A DNA stretch of 50,967 bases from Glomus cerebriforme (lineage: Eukaryota > Glomeromycota > Glomeromycetes > Glomerales > Glomeraceae). The translations under genes and the position numbers were made by a program. The notes under the pieces were generated by a model. It saw only the letters and a list, made by a program, of their open reading frames with translations, was not told where the DNA came from and ran no database searches. How positions within the stretch are numbered: position 1 is the first letter of the stretch; each line of letters begins with the position of its first letter. Positions 12,178 through 24,311 of the stretch are shown piece after piece. Location: contig QKYT01000376.1 in the NCBI GenBank assembly GCA_003550305.1, forward strand, positions 22,804 through 73,770, read 5' to 3'.

Positions 12178-15100
12178 CTTCAGTATTTTCAGTTAAACTA
12201 TATCCAATTAGATCTAAAGAATATTCTGAATCATCTACTTTTCTATTATCAATCTTCAAACTTTCATAATCCGAAGAGAAAATACAAATAGTTAGTTCAA
12301 TATTTGTTGAAAAATCATCATATTTGTTGAGTTGAGCATTATAATCACTATCGGTAATTGAATTATCATCATCAATTTGATCATAACTGTCAGACATTAT
12401 ATTTGAATTATCCAGATTTGAATAAATGGATTCAACTATTTGAAAATAAATATCATCTTCCGACCATCCAATTAATTTAATTTTAGGCTCATAATTTGCT
12501 GTTGAACAATAAGCATTAAAAGAAATTGTACATCCTTTAGATAATTGGCAAGAAGTTTTAACTGAATAGAAAGAACTATCGGGTTGTAGTGTAATAGATT
12601 CTTTAACAGAGTCAACATGTAATTCTCGATTCTTTGGACTAAAAACAGATAATTTTGTTGGATTTCCAATGATTGCCCATAAAATATAACATTCATTAAT
12701 AATAATACTTGTATCCCTTAAGGTCTTTATTGTCGCAGAAAATCCATTAAGGTCATATAACCCAAATGTAACATAAAATTCTTCTAATTTTCTTTTTTTT
12801 TTTGAAATAATTGATCCAAAAGCTTCATAATTCTCATCTTCCAACGATGGTCCTATATTTATTCGTTTATAATGCTCAGTATTGCTAACATCTAAATCTT
12901 TCAAATCATCAATTCCTGTCATTATAATTTTAAAATTATCCTTCCTGTTTAAAATAATATCTATTTTCTTCCGTTGCTCCATTTCAAGAATATCATATAA
13001 AGAAATTATATTATCAAATTCAATAATTTCCACATCATTATTTGTATTTTGAATCCAATTAGATAAATCACTTTTCTCAATAACACTTCCCTTTTTCGTT
13101 AAAAGATACGAAATATTCGACTTATCTAAATGTGATTGTAATGATTCAAATGGTGCTGATTCTAAATCAATCTTTCTATTAGAAGTATAAGATAAGGAGG
13201 AGTCCGGCAAAATATTTTTAAGAGATTTTCCAAAGACAATGTTTAATGGAAAAAAATGCCCATATTCATCAAATACATTCTGTAAATGTATAAACGGCTT
13301 CATATTTCCAATTGCATTCTCTATAGCTTTTTTGAATTCTTCTGAAGGTGTAATGTTAAACCTAATTCTATGTTGTTCAAATTTTACTAGAAAATGTGCA
13401 TAATCTCGCTGACTTAAATCTTCAGATTTTATTTTTCCTTTAATAAATGGAAAAGATCCTATATCTCTAACCGAAAAAATATTATTAGACATGAAAAATT
13501 CTTCAAGCTTTGTTGTTGGCTTCATAATTTTCAAGTAAGACTTATCACTTGATTTTATATTAGGAATATTAACGAAATTAATAGCAATTTTCTTGCTAAG
13601 TTCTAATTCAAAATGCTTATTAATCACAAAACCTTGGAAAAGATGATTTTCATTAACCCAACTTGTTAAATTAGTGTATGTCGAATGTCCAACCCACTCA
13701 TCAAAACTTAATTTCTCTTTAAAATTAGTAACTCCAGGTTGTTTTTCATCTACTGATGATGATGTATCGAGTCTTAATTGAGAGATAGGTACGAGATTTT
13801 CATAATAAATTATGTCAACCATATCCTCACGATATAGATTATTCATCCAATTAGTTAATTCTTCATGAGTATTTAAATTTTCTCCATCTAATGTTTTTAT
13901 TTTAGGAAAAAAATTCGAGGCAGATACATTATTAAATGGATTTTCATTATAATATTTAGACGAATTATATGCCCAAGTTAAGAGAAATTTAAACGAGTCA
14001 ACATTTGTTGAAGGGACTGAATTAAAATTATCAATAAATAGTTTACCACCAACTACAACTTTTCTCGCGAATAGATGACCATATATGTCATATAATGCTT
14101 CATCATCATCCACTAAGTTTGAAAAAGATTCCAATAAATCAGCATTAAAAGTAATTTCAGCGACTGGAAAATTAATACATATATCTGATGGTTGTAAAAC
14201 TTCGGTGTATTCAACATTATTATCGTCAGGGTTGAAACTCAACAAATTGGTGTGAGAATTAGGATCGTTTATAAAAGTATATACTAAAGGTTGTCCTTCG
14301 TACAGACTCATATTCAATTCGCCATCTTCAAAAAATATTGCTTTTTTACCAGGTTTTATACCATAACCATTCAAGAATAATCCATGATTCAACTTAAATT
14401 GCCGAATGATTTGTTGTTTAAGTGATAATTTTTCTATTGGTTGTGCTTTACTTATTTGAGAATAAATCTCACTATCATTTTTATATTTTTCTTTATTCCA
14501 TATATTTAAAATTTGATGTAACTTTTCGGCAGTTGGTCTATTTTCCGCTTTAGCATCCCAACATTTCATGATCAAATCATTAAGTAATTTTGGTGTATCT
14601 TCAGAAATTTTTGGTCTAAGACCTTTACAAATATTAATAGTTAAAAAAAGAGGATCATGAGGAATATCATCATCATAAGGAGTTTTTTCAGTTATAAGTT
14701 CGTTCATTATTATTCCAAATGAATAAATATCTGTCGCTTTTGTATATTGATATCCACGTAAAACTTCTGGAGCTATATAAGGTAATGCTCCATGAATAAT
14801 TTCTTGCTTTTTATTATCATCTGCCGACCGACACAATCCAAAATCACCAATATATGGAACATCATCAAATAATATATTGCCTGAATGAAGGTCTCTATGA
14901 ACTTTTTCAGAACTATGAATATATAGGAGTCCCCTTGAAATTTGTAATAAATGATCGATCTTTACTTCATAATTTATATGATTTTTGAATTTATTTAAAT
15001 AATCCCCCAAATTACCATCTTTACAATATTGTAAAACCATCGCATAATCTTTAGTATCTGAATCTTGCGTAATTCCATAACATTGAATAATATTTCTATT

Positions 15101-15788
15101 ATAAATCTCAATATGTGATTTAACCTAATATAAATAAAAATAAATTCTTTAGTAAATATAATTCATAAATTAATATAAATCATTTATTTTTTTAATTACC
15201 TCATTTAAAAATATATTTATATCAGAAGAATAATTTGAACCTTTTAACACAACTTTTTTATTTGAATTCATATTCCATTTTTGATTTTCAATATCCCAAG
15301 AACAAATATTTCCTTCGGGCCAGTCAGCTAAATAAATTTTACTAAAACTTTCTTTGTTAATTTGAACAATATTTTGAAAATTTTCATATGGAATCCATTC
15401 AAGACATTTTGTATAATATACAGCATTGAGTTGTGAATTTTGTATTAATTTATCAATGTCTTGATTTCCGCTAGTCCAATTAATAAAGTTATCATTAAAT
15501 CTTTTAGCATTACAAGGTTGGCACCATTCTTTTCCTGTGCCAGGTTCATTACATTCCATACATATCCCATATACTTCCTTTCTTCTTTCTAAATCTTTCA
15601 TATAAACTACTTTTTCACCAACATCTTTCGATTCAACAGAAGAAATTGTAACATGTACCTTTTAAAATACAATTATGATAGAATAATCAATATTTTAAAT
15701 TTATATTTTAATGTATTTTAAACAATTATTTTACCATGTATTCGCTATTGTATTCTTTCCACTTTTCAAATCTTTTAATTGATTCCAT
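12178..15788 (-). CDS. TKL-type protein kinase fused to two MACPF-like segments
   Basis: Exons 15788-15735 (MESIKRFEKW start), 15658-15200 and 15124-12178, in phase. The start was chosen because the first exon splices in frame into a Cys-x2-Cys leader (CMECNEPGTGKEWCQPC), which precedes many kinases of these fungi. The kinase (about residues 95-385) has the lysine VVLK, HRDLHSGN, DFG and IAPEVL, but its glycine loop is degenerate (NKESFSKIYLADW). It is probably an active or weakly active Ser/Thr or dual-specificity kinase. The tail of about 770 residues carries two MACPF-signature-like motifs: YGHLFARKVVVGG (about residue 519) and YGHFFPLNIVFGK (about residue 792). No transmembrane segment is obvious. 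If not spliced at 12178 (donor AAG|GTAAGA) it would stop at 12152. It is divergent from the related gene at 16206. Confidence 0.8.
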
Positions 15789-16205
15789 TGAACGACTTAA
15801 TTTTAAATTGGACGTTGATAACTATTGGGCGGCGTAAAGAAATTTGCAAGTGTATTGTTCAAAATTATATGGCTGGCGTAATGGCGTAATTTATTTAGCA
15901 TGCTGATGAGTAAACGTGATTACGCAGGTGATATATAACTATGTGACAAATAGGCATCACTGACTCATCACTGTGTCCAAAAAACAAACTGTCCCTCATG
16001 ACATAATATGAAAAACTGAAACGTGACAAGTGTGACAAAGCATCACCCGGTAGTGTTGATCCGTTGGCGTTCTTTTTGTATGTTGCTAAACATGCTAAAC
16101 AGGAATTGAATCAATTTTGTACGACAAAAATACAGCCATTTTTAATTCATTAGTTATCGCCTTTTTTTTTTTTTTTTTTTTTTTTAAACCTACTACATTT
16201 ATGAA
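15789..16205. promoter_or_regulatory. Divergent intergenic (shared promoter) region, copy 2
   Basis: The 417 bases between two head-to-head starts must hold both promoters. Near the plus gene is the conserved leader (16104-16170), followed by a T-run of about 22 bases. Relative to copy 1 there is roughly 130 bases of extra, less AT-rich sequence (about 15900-16080). It contains a partly repeated GTGACAAA...GCATCAC pattern (near 15940 and 16040). I cannot assign factor sites. Confidence 0.45.
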
Positions 16206-18290
16206 ATGGGTTACAAATTACAATTTGTTTATAATGAGGATGCCAAGATTACCTTAAAAATTATAAGTAACTCTCCATTACAGGAATCTAAATTGGTTCT
16301 TTTAAATCCTACAAACAAATTATTAATAATTCGTCAAAAACTTAAAGAGAAATATGGTATTGATGATAAATTTTTAAAATTTTTAAATTTTTCCGAAAAT
16401 GATAAAAATGATGATTATGTTGGACATTCCGAATTTGCTGAAATAGAACCTAAGGATGAAGAAAAGCTTACTTTAAACGAAATTATGAATAAAAATAAAA
16501 ATATTTTATATATAAAATGTAAAATCAATATTGATTGGAATTTTTTAAATGAAAAATGCAAATTTGACTATGGATGTACTATGACTTTTGATGAAATTAA
16601 AAAGGCAAATAAAAGAGCATTTGAAATGAAAAATTGTGAATTGAATGAAATTAATTCATGTGAACAAGGGGTGGATGAATTTAAGACAAATGAAGAACGA
16701 ATGATGAAAACAAATTTATTTTTTAGTACTGATATTAATGTAAAAAATTTTGTAAAGTTAGGAATGTCAATTGGAAGGATGAAAAATGAAGAATCTAATT
16801 TTGAAACTAGTGATTCTTATCGTTTCATGAAACACGCTAAAATATCTATTAAATTTAATGAATATTTAAAACATTTAGCTCCGACTCATGAATTTATTGA
16901 AGCAGTTGAAAAAGCTATAAAGTCTAATGATCCTGAAAATTTTAAACAAATTACTGAGGAATTTGGTCAATTTATTCCAATGAAAGTCATTTTGGGTGGA
17001 AGGGCTCATTTTAATGAACGTATAACATCAACTGGACATTATGCAGAAAATTCTAACGAAATTGCTGTGAATGCAAATGCAGAAGAGATTTTGAAAGCTA
17101 ATGTAGCAAATACTTCCAATTATTCAAAAGGAAAGTCAACTTATAGTAAATCTAGCTGTACAAAACTTATTGGAGGAGAACCACCTGATAGTCTTGAAAA
17201 TTTTAATGAAGCAGCTTGGGTTAAATCTTTAAAAGAAAATTATAAAAATTGGGATTCTATAGAATTTCAAGATCCTGTTAGCATTTTTCAACTTTTACCT
17301 GATGATTTACGTAAACAAATAATTACACTTATCGGAAAAAGAATTCATTATTCAGATATTGAAGATCTCAATTATTATATTAAAGAACCTGGAAAGCCAA
17401 AAAAGTTTGAATTAAAGAAGATACCATTAAATATCTCGAAAATGATTCAAAACAAGGATGCAGACTGTAGTATTTTTGCAACTGTTATTGACATGACAGA
17501 ATCAAAGAATGATTTTTTTACTTGTCAAATCCTTTGTCCACCCAATGGAAAACCATGTCTTATAATTCATTGTGTACAAAAAAAATTTAAAAGACGTGAA
17601 TGCAAATTAAAAATTGGATGGATGGTAATTGGATATTACACAGATTTTAATTTCATACTTTCTGATTTTAATGCTCAATTAAAGATTTTGAAAAATGAAA
17701 ATAATAATCAAAATATGATCAATACAGAATTATTAAATTTTAAATATGATCCATATGATAGAAAAGTTCCTCCTTGTTTAGGAATTCCTGTATTAACCAA
17801 ACTGGATTCATCAAATGATTCTCTTATTATTGGACATCATTTTTTTAACGCTCAAGAAGAAAATAAAATTGGAGCATACATGTTTTCTTATTGTTCAAAA
17901 ATTAATCATTATGTTAAATTACCCGATTTTACTTTCTATACGCTGATTATTTCAAATTATCATATTAATAATGCATATGACACAATTCCTTTTTCATATT
18001 CACTTATGAAAAAACCATATATTGATCTCAATAATGATATTACTGCAAAACCAAAATTTATCAGTCTATATTCCACTCAAAAAACTAATATTGGACCAAT
18101 TTTTTTAAAACAAAATTGCAAAATAATTGAAACTAAATCTGTTAATTGTAAATGTAAATGTAGCTTTAAAAACAAACCATTAATAATATCAAAAAATAAT
18201 ATTGAATGTTCATTATTTGATCCATATATCAGGTATTTAATTTTTTCTTTTTTTTTTTGTTTTCAGTTCTTGTTAATATTAAATCAATAA
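16206..18290 (+). CDS. Stand-alone MACPF-like domain protein, copy 2
   Basis: Single long exon, 694 residues as read. Start MGYKLQFVY is chosen as the first in-frame ATG after a leader conserved with copy 1. Residues 1-110 look like a ubiquitin-like or PB1-like beta-grasp segment (inference). The centre has a MACPF-signature-like motif, FGQFIPMKVILGGRAHF, with the family spacing aromatic-G-x2-hydrophobic-x6-GG. The following segments (IFATVID, FFTCQIL, IGWMVIG) parallel segments in the tail of the divergent kinase gene, so the two neighbours are distant relatives. Near the C-terminus is a Cys-rich stretch (NCKCKCSF), then FDPYIR. A GT directly after this point is conserved in copy 1, so the last about 18 residues may be intron read-through with a further small exon. 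MACPF proteins typically form membrane pores; that role is not proven here. Confidence 0.75.
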   Translation: MGYKLQFVYNEDAKITLKIISNSPLQESKLVLLNPTNKLLIIRQKLKEKYGIDDKFLKFLNFSENDKNDDYVGHSEFAEIEPKDEEKLTLNEIMNKNKNILYIKCKINIDWNFLNEKCKFDYGCTMTFDEIKKANKRAFEMKNCELNEINSCEQGVDEFKTNEERMMKTNLFFSTDINVKNFVKLGMSIGRMKNEESNFETSDSYRFMKHAKISIKFNEYLKHLAPTHEFIEAVEKAIKSNDPENFKQITEEFGQFIPMKVILGGRAHFNERITSTGHYAENSNEIAVNANAEEILKANVANTSNYSKGKSTYSKSSCTKLIGGEPPDSLENFNEAAWVKSLKENYKNWDSIEFQDPVSIFQLLPDDLRKQIITLIGKRIHYSDIEDLNYYIKEPGKPKKFELKKIPLNISKMIQNKDADCSIFATVIDMTESKNDFFTCQILCPPNGKPCLIIHCVQKKFKRRECKLKIGWMVIGYYTDFNFILSDFNAQLKILKNENNNQNMINTELLNFKYDPYDRKVPPCLGIPVLTKLDSSNDSLIIGHHFFNAQEENKIGAYMFSYCSKINHYVKLPDFTFYTLIISNYHINNAYDTIPFSYSLMKKPYIDLNNDITAKPKFISLYSTQKTNIGPIFLKQNCKIIETKSVNCKCKCSFKNKPLIISKNNIECSLFDPYIRYLIFSFFFCFQFLLILNQ

Positions 18291-21200
18291 CAAAATTTTG
18301 TTCTAGTGATAGATCATGAGCTTTTGAATTGTAAGGATTGACATTAGTTAGTGATTCCGTTAATAAGGTGCACAAATTAAGATTAGTATAGTATTAAAAA
18401 TTCAACTCGCCTCTGTGAACAAAAAATTATTACAAAAAAATTAAAAAGCGACCCTATATAGTCTTATTGTAGTCGTATTTAATCATTTTGACACTTTTGT
18501 ATAATTTTAAAAAGGAATAAATTGTCTAAATATTATGGGATTACTGTAATTTTATTTTTAACAAAATTAGAACTACAGTTTAGAATCAGGATTTTTATAT
18601 TTTTATTTCTTTATTATTTTTCGGAATATCACTATTTTTTTTTTGTATTATTATTTATTAAAATTATTATATAATATTTCATTTCTAACTATCGTATCGT
18701 TACGGTGTTTTTTCTCACTTATGTGATTATATGAAGCGATATTTTTTTTAATTGCTTCTTTATTGTCAAGTTTTCAATGTCATTCCACGCGTAAAGTTGA
18801 ATGATGTTAAATTTGCGCTTTTTTATCAATATAATGTGTCTCTTGTACATTCCACAGATATTCGTGCTAAAGTGTTCGACGATAAAACAACTAACTTTGA
18901 TACCTTATTCACAATAATTCCCCCTCCAAAAATTGGCCTACGAGAGCATACTGTAATTAGTGTGCCAAAGAAATATATACAATTTTTTTATAAAGTAATT
19001 TTAAATTCACAACGAAACGCTTACAATTGATCATCAGTTAAAGAAAATTTTAATTGATTTATCTTTATTTATTAATAAATCGAACCAATATATATATTTT
19101 TAAATAAATAAATTTAATCCAATTTTTTTCTTCCACGCGTGAAAAAAAAGCATATCTATAATTTACAGTAAAATGGGCCATAAACTATTTTCTAAAAAGT
19201 AGTCTCTGGAAATAATTTCGGATTTCAATAATTTTTATATAAAAAATATTAACCTTTAAATATATTAAACGGGAATTTAAGGTCATTAGAAGGATCAGTT
19301 TCGATTTTTGGTCAGATATCAAAGTTACTGTTCATTATATAAATTCTTACAAAAGATTTATACGCAGTATTTCGGTAGATCGCCGAAAATCTAGCCAAAT
19401 TTGTACACAATGTTTTTCGTTCCAAAATAATACAATTTATATAAATTTCAAAATCTGTATTTATAACCTAATTTTCAAGACTAAATAAACTTATAGAACT
19501 CCATAAATTACATATGATATTTGATTTTTGGATTTATATAATAAATATGTAAAGTGCACGCCCAGTTTTTCTTTAAAAAAAATTGCAATTCTATTATTCC
19601 ATAATAGGAATTTAATGTAGATCCCTATTCAAACGTTTATTAAATAAATTGTTATTGATCTTTGAAGTATGAAATCAGTTTAAAACATAAAATTTGGGGG
19701 ATGACCGACGACCCTAAGGCATAAGTGTTAATTTTAACTTTTTACGCTTTAATTTGTTGAAGGAAACAATTATGATTTTGGTTAATTACTGGTTTTTCAA
19801 TAATAATAACAAACTACATGAACAATATTATCTTTCGGCCATAAATATGAAGTTATACATGTATAATAACAGATTGTTAGTAGAATGTTCCAAAATGTAA
19901 TCATTAAGAAAACATTGATTTTGTAGTTGATGCACATATCAATAATTGTTAGTTAATGTAAAATGACTAGGGATCCTCGATATTTTTTCAATCTAATTTT
20001 TTTTAATCTGTCGTCAATTTCTACAACTAAATTCTTGGCTTGGTACAAGTGTTTAACAAATTTTGTATTTTGCCTGCCAGTTTGCCGGCTTGCCGGATAA
20101 AGTTATAATTAAATAATAAAATTTATTAAAAACACACAGTAATAGTTCCATAATTTCAATAAGCCTTTCGTAATTATTAACTCTCAAAAATATGAATTAC
20201 ATACATTAATCCAGAAATTAGAACCGTTATATTGCAATTTCATGAATTTAGTATAACTAATCCGATGTTCAAAAGATTCCTTTTCACATATTCTAAATAA
20301 TACATTAAAATAAAAGACATCTTCAATATGTGTTAATTCTTTCCAAAAATTACCTTTTTGATTTTAAGTATATGTCACATTCTCATGATTTTTAAAACAA
20401 TAACTTATCTGATTGGCTGATTGTTCAAATAGATTATACCAGGAAATTTTTTATAACATTTTATCATAACGATAAAAAGATTTTTTATAGAAGTCTACTT
20501 TATATAATCAGTAAATTCTTTCGAATCCTATGAGTTATATAAATAGAATGCTTTTTTTTTTGAACGACTATAATTATTTTGCATAAATATTTATTATCAT
20601 TATAAATTTGATTTCCCTAAAAGAAAATAAATTTGTACCAATTTCAATGGCAACACATGATACATCGCATAGTAACAGATTGATTCCTAGCTGACTCTAA
20701 ATACATTTTTTAATATACAATTTAGGAAATTTCTAAAATAAAAAAAAAATATTATTATGTTTCTAACTTTTTTTTAAAAAAAAAAATATCAAGTATAATT
20801 AATTAATATAAGAATAATTTGAATATTTTCGTTTATTCTTTTTTTTTTATTTAATTTTAAGAAGTTATTTGTTTGTATGGTGCAATTGTAATTTATCACT
20901 TTATTAAAACAATTATAATTTTAATTTATTGATTTTAATCCAATCTATAATTAATATTTTTGTAAATACTTTAGAATCGATTGAAGGGTTCCAAACTCGC
21001 CCAGTCCTATCCACTCTAGTATCCCTCTTACAAGTTCATTCTGATGGATGTCCGGAAGATCCGGTTTCTTTTGACAGCAGATCCCTTAGGAGATTCTTCC
21101 ACAGTTTCACCATATTATCAATGATAAAAAAAGATTGCACCTAAAAATGAATGCAGGCAAAAATTGCATTAAACAATTATTTATTAAAAAAAAAGTATTA

Positions 21201-21510
21201 ATGTAAAAAAATACTTTCCACTTTTACCTTTTATTGCATATTAACAAATTTATGTATTGAGTATGCGAGTATAGTTTCAAAGGAATTTGGACATAATAAA
21301 CCCTAACGATGTAAATACTAGAAATTTTTTTTTACCTTATTTTTATTTTGAAAAAAAGCACTTAAAAAAATCAATATTCACGAGCAATATTAAATTTGTA
21401 ATTTTCATATTTATTTAAACATTTTGGCTAATTTAAAAATAAGATAATAATCAAAAATGGAAAATAATAGCCCCAAAATAAAATAAAAAAAAATAAGAAA
21501 AGTATAAATA
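18291..21510. other. Mostly gene-less AT-rich spacer with two unusual fragments
   Basis: The 3.2 kb between the MACPF-like gene and the Argonaute 3' end is AT-rich with no complete gene. Two islands stand out: 18770-19026 (coding-like, listed separately) and about 20970-21115, a higher-GC stretch that could be a fragment of a mobile element or exon. I could not identify either. Confidence 0.5.
18752..19030 (+). pseudogene. Unrecognised coding-like exon fragment
   Basis: An open frame of about 92 residues has more balanced codon use than its surroundings and no low-complexity bias (for example NVIPRVKLNDVKFALF and KVFDDKTTNFDTLF). Just before the coding-like part, TTCTTTATTGTCAAG resembles a splice acceptor, so this may be an isolated exon of a broken or transposed gene rather than a complete gene. 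I do not recognise the family, and no partner exon is visible nearby. Confidence 0.35.
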
Positions 21511-24288
21511 CTAAAGAAAGTACATGGTTTTTAACAACTCAGATTTCACAGTACCAACGGTCATTTTGCCATTATTTCCTTTCGTAGATGATGAGTCACT
21601 GAAATTATAATCACGTATATGGAAACGAGCTCGTTTACAAACAAGGTGTGCATAATATACTGGAGTAACTATGGAAACTGCTCGAGTACATCGTGCATAT
21701 ATGTAGCACAAATTATATGTTAAAGTTTGAAGCGAGTCGGAAGTAAACTCATTTTCATCATACAAAACGTGATAATGAGTAGGCCGACACGTCCCTTGTA
21801 ACCCAGCATGACTTTGTAAGTAAAAATCAAATTCTACAGGATGAACAACTTTAGTCTCTACAAGAGTACCAGGAAGACAGTTTCCAGTTTGATCCGAGTC
21901 TTTTTTATCAACTGGAAAGAAACGTGCGTGGTGACGCTTTTGAACAATGACGAATGTAACTGTAGGTGAATATTCCGGATCAAGAGATTGACATGCAGCT
22001 AATTAATTATAAAGATAAAAAAAGATAAGAATAAGTAAATAAATTACTCAAAATAGCTAAAAATAATTATAATTATAAAATTTATACATTTGATTGCTTT
22101 AATTTCTTCTTTAAGTACTTGTTCAAATTGACTTTCTGAAACGCCATCTCTATAAAAAAGAATTCTTTGTGGTTTCATTCTGCAAGTCTGGTAAAAAATT
22201 TTTAACAAATTTTTAACCATGATGGCTAAATTATTGATTATTTCTGTACGAGAAGCATTCTGCAAACTTATCGAAGATGCATATCGAGAAGCTCCAGGAT
22301 CCACAGAAGCACATAGGGCCGCAATCGATGGGTGATTTGAATTAAGTGAGGGATGTGTCACGTCAGCGCCCATCAAAATTGAAACCTTTTCATTAAGAAA
22401 TGGATTTTGTTTTGGTGTGAGGAACGAATTCATTCCATTAAGTTTCACATTAATTTTAAGACAGACGTTGGAATAATATTGATGATTGGCTTGCAACAAA
22501 TATTTACTTTGAATACATTGAGTAACAACGCCGATGATTGTATCACCTGCGTATTTGATAGAACCATAAAGCTGAGCACTTGTATTTGGTAAGATACATA
22601 GAACTAATTGCGGTTTTAATTTGGCGGCATTTCCAGCATGTATCCATGCTTTCGATAAATTCTCTTCAACATTTCCTTGAGGGTTTGCATATAAAATTGG
22701 TGGATTATTATTGGGAATATTCATGCCAAGATCCGAACAAATGGTGATTAATTCCCTAATAAAATATCGAACTGTTCGTTCGTTATCTGATCCAAAGACT
22801 AGTACTGACCATGAATGAAGGGTAGCTCCAATAGCGACTTTCTTATTTTTTAAATCCCAAACTCCACCTTTAGGAACGATATACGAATTTTTAGAACTAC
22901 GATGATAATTAATCGTAGGTGTAGGCAATATTCTAGCTCTTATAGTGGCCATATCATTTGATATTTTCAAAAATTGAGCCATTTGTTTACTATCATAATT
23001 AAATTCTTCAAGACCTTTCTTGATATTGTTTGCGCGAACATGTGGCGACTGACATGTGAATTTAATCATTTCGAAAGTTTGTCTTTCACTGAGTTTTCGA
23101 ATATAACGTTGGCCCTAATAGACAATTATTAAATTATTTTAAATTTCAAAAATAAAATAAATAATAATAATTTACTTACTTCAATAATCTCACAAATTTC
23201 CATTGGAATGAACTTTCCATTATTATCTACAATACAAGGCAAATTTGGATAAACAAGACATTTAAAGATTCCATCTGCATCTTCAAATTTTGTTCGCTGA
23301 GCATTCTGAGAAGTGATCTTTGAAATCCTGTAAAATCGTTTGTTATTATTTGAATCACGATGAGTAACGCGAATTCTTAGATTCTTAAGCACTTTTTCAA
23401 GTTTAACGCGTTCTTTCCAATTAATTCCTCCATGTAAATCATCAGGACTTTTCTTTCCAAGCAATTTAACAACAATATTGATTAGAGGTCCACTTTCAAA
23501 GAACGCAGTTGCACTTAAATCAACGTTAATCATCATTTTTCCTAATAATTTAAAATAATGTTATTTAAATTATTTAAAATTATTTTATAAAAGTGAAATG
23601 TGAATATTGAAGATTTTTACCTGGTGTAGGACGCGCAGATTGATAATATCCTTGCCAAACTTCAGCGATACCAGATAATTTTTTAGATCCTTCACGTGTA
23701 TAGAAAGAATTACCGATAGGAACGTAATTATTCATTGAAGTTTGATGTTTAATAAGTACGTTCAAAAACATGATAGCCTTTAAAACGTTTGAATTACGTT
23801 GGATTCTGCCATCCAAAAAACGTTGCAATCCTGCCATATTAATTTTATTAACTTTTTTGAGTTTAACTTTAAAAGCTCTCGATTGACATTCTGCTGAAGT
23901 TAAATCATCTTCTGTGAGAATAATATCAAAAGTAGCGGAATCATTGAAAGGAAGGGGTTTGCAAGTAAAAATATTTTTACGCCCATCAAAAACGAGTGGA
24001 ATATTATTAAACTTTCTCTCACTATTCAAATTTTCGAACTTTTGATATATCTTCTTAATTAATGAAGGAGATACGTCAGGTGTAATAGTCACATCATATT
24101 GATGAATAGATTTCGTTTTAGGGAGTGACTTAATTTCAAAAAAATTTGCACGAATACGTGTTTCTCGACCTTGGCGACCCAGGGAAGGTCTTTTAACGAA
24201 TTTGACGGGAACTTCTAAAAAAAAAAAAAAAGGAATTTAACGAAAAAAATTGATAATCGAATCGGGAATTAATGATTAGACCTGACAT
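21511..24288 (-). CDS. Argonaute (AGO clade) with intact slicer residues
   Basis: Exons 24214-23621, 23541-23180, 23114-22088 and 21998-21511, all GT-AG and in phase. A possible private start exon, ATGTCAG at 24288-24282, would give about 825 residues. Domain order: N domain ([27 protein letters not shown]), linker L1, PAZ, MID and PIWI. The catalytic tetrad is visible: D in GADVTHP, E in TEIINNL, D in FYRDGVSE, H in THYHVL. The C-terminus is KTMYFL, as in typical AGOs. It binds small RNAs and may cleave target RNA in RNA interference. Oddly, its first large exon is also an in-frame splice target of the upstream kinase-MACPF gene (donor at 24311), so a fusion transcript is possible. The private donor GTCTAA is weak, whereas the upstream donor GTAGGT is stronger. 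Confidence 0.9.
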
Positions 24289-24311
24289 CGAAGTTACAAT
24301 TTTGAACCTAC

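Larger units (their letters stand above)
7867..15788 (-). other. Predicted continuous 12-exon reading frame of 2371 residues
   Basis: Joining the twelve exons listed for 12178-15788 and 7867-12124 gives 7116 coding bases, exactly 2372 codons with a single final stop. The key junction is the 53-base intron 12125-12177 (AAG|GTAAGA to CAAAG|AT, phase 1). Approximate layout by residue: Cys leader and kinase 1-385; MACPF-like tail 386-1153; helical bundle 1 1154-1302; brace and pseudokinase 1 1303-1638; linker 1639-1667; helical bundle 2 1668-1819; brace and pseudokinase 2 1820-2150; Sel1 to 2371. The alternative is two or more genes with unseen starts. I prefer one gene because the bundle exon has no upstream in-frame ATG, only a 53-base gap separates it from the MACPF exon, and the same order persists in the decayed copy 1. 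Confidence 0.6.

Noticed and set aside
12472..12696. A 74-codon minus-strand frame inside the MACPF tail
   Set aside because: Overlaps the long main frame in another phase and has no domain character.
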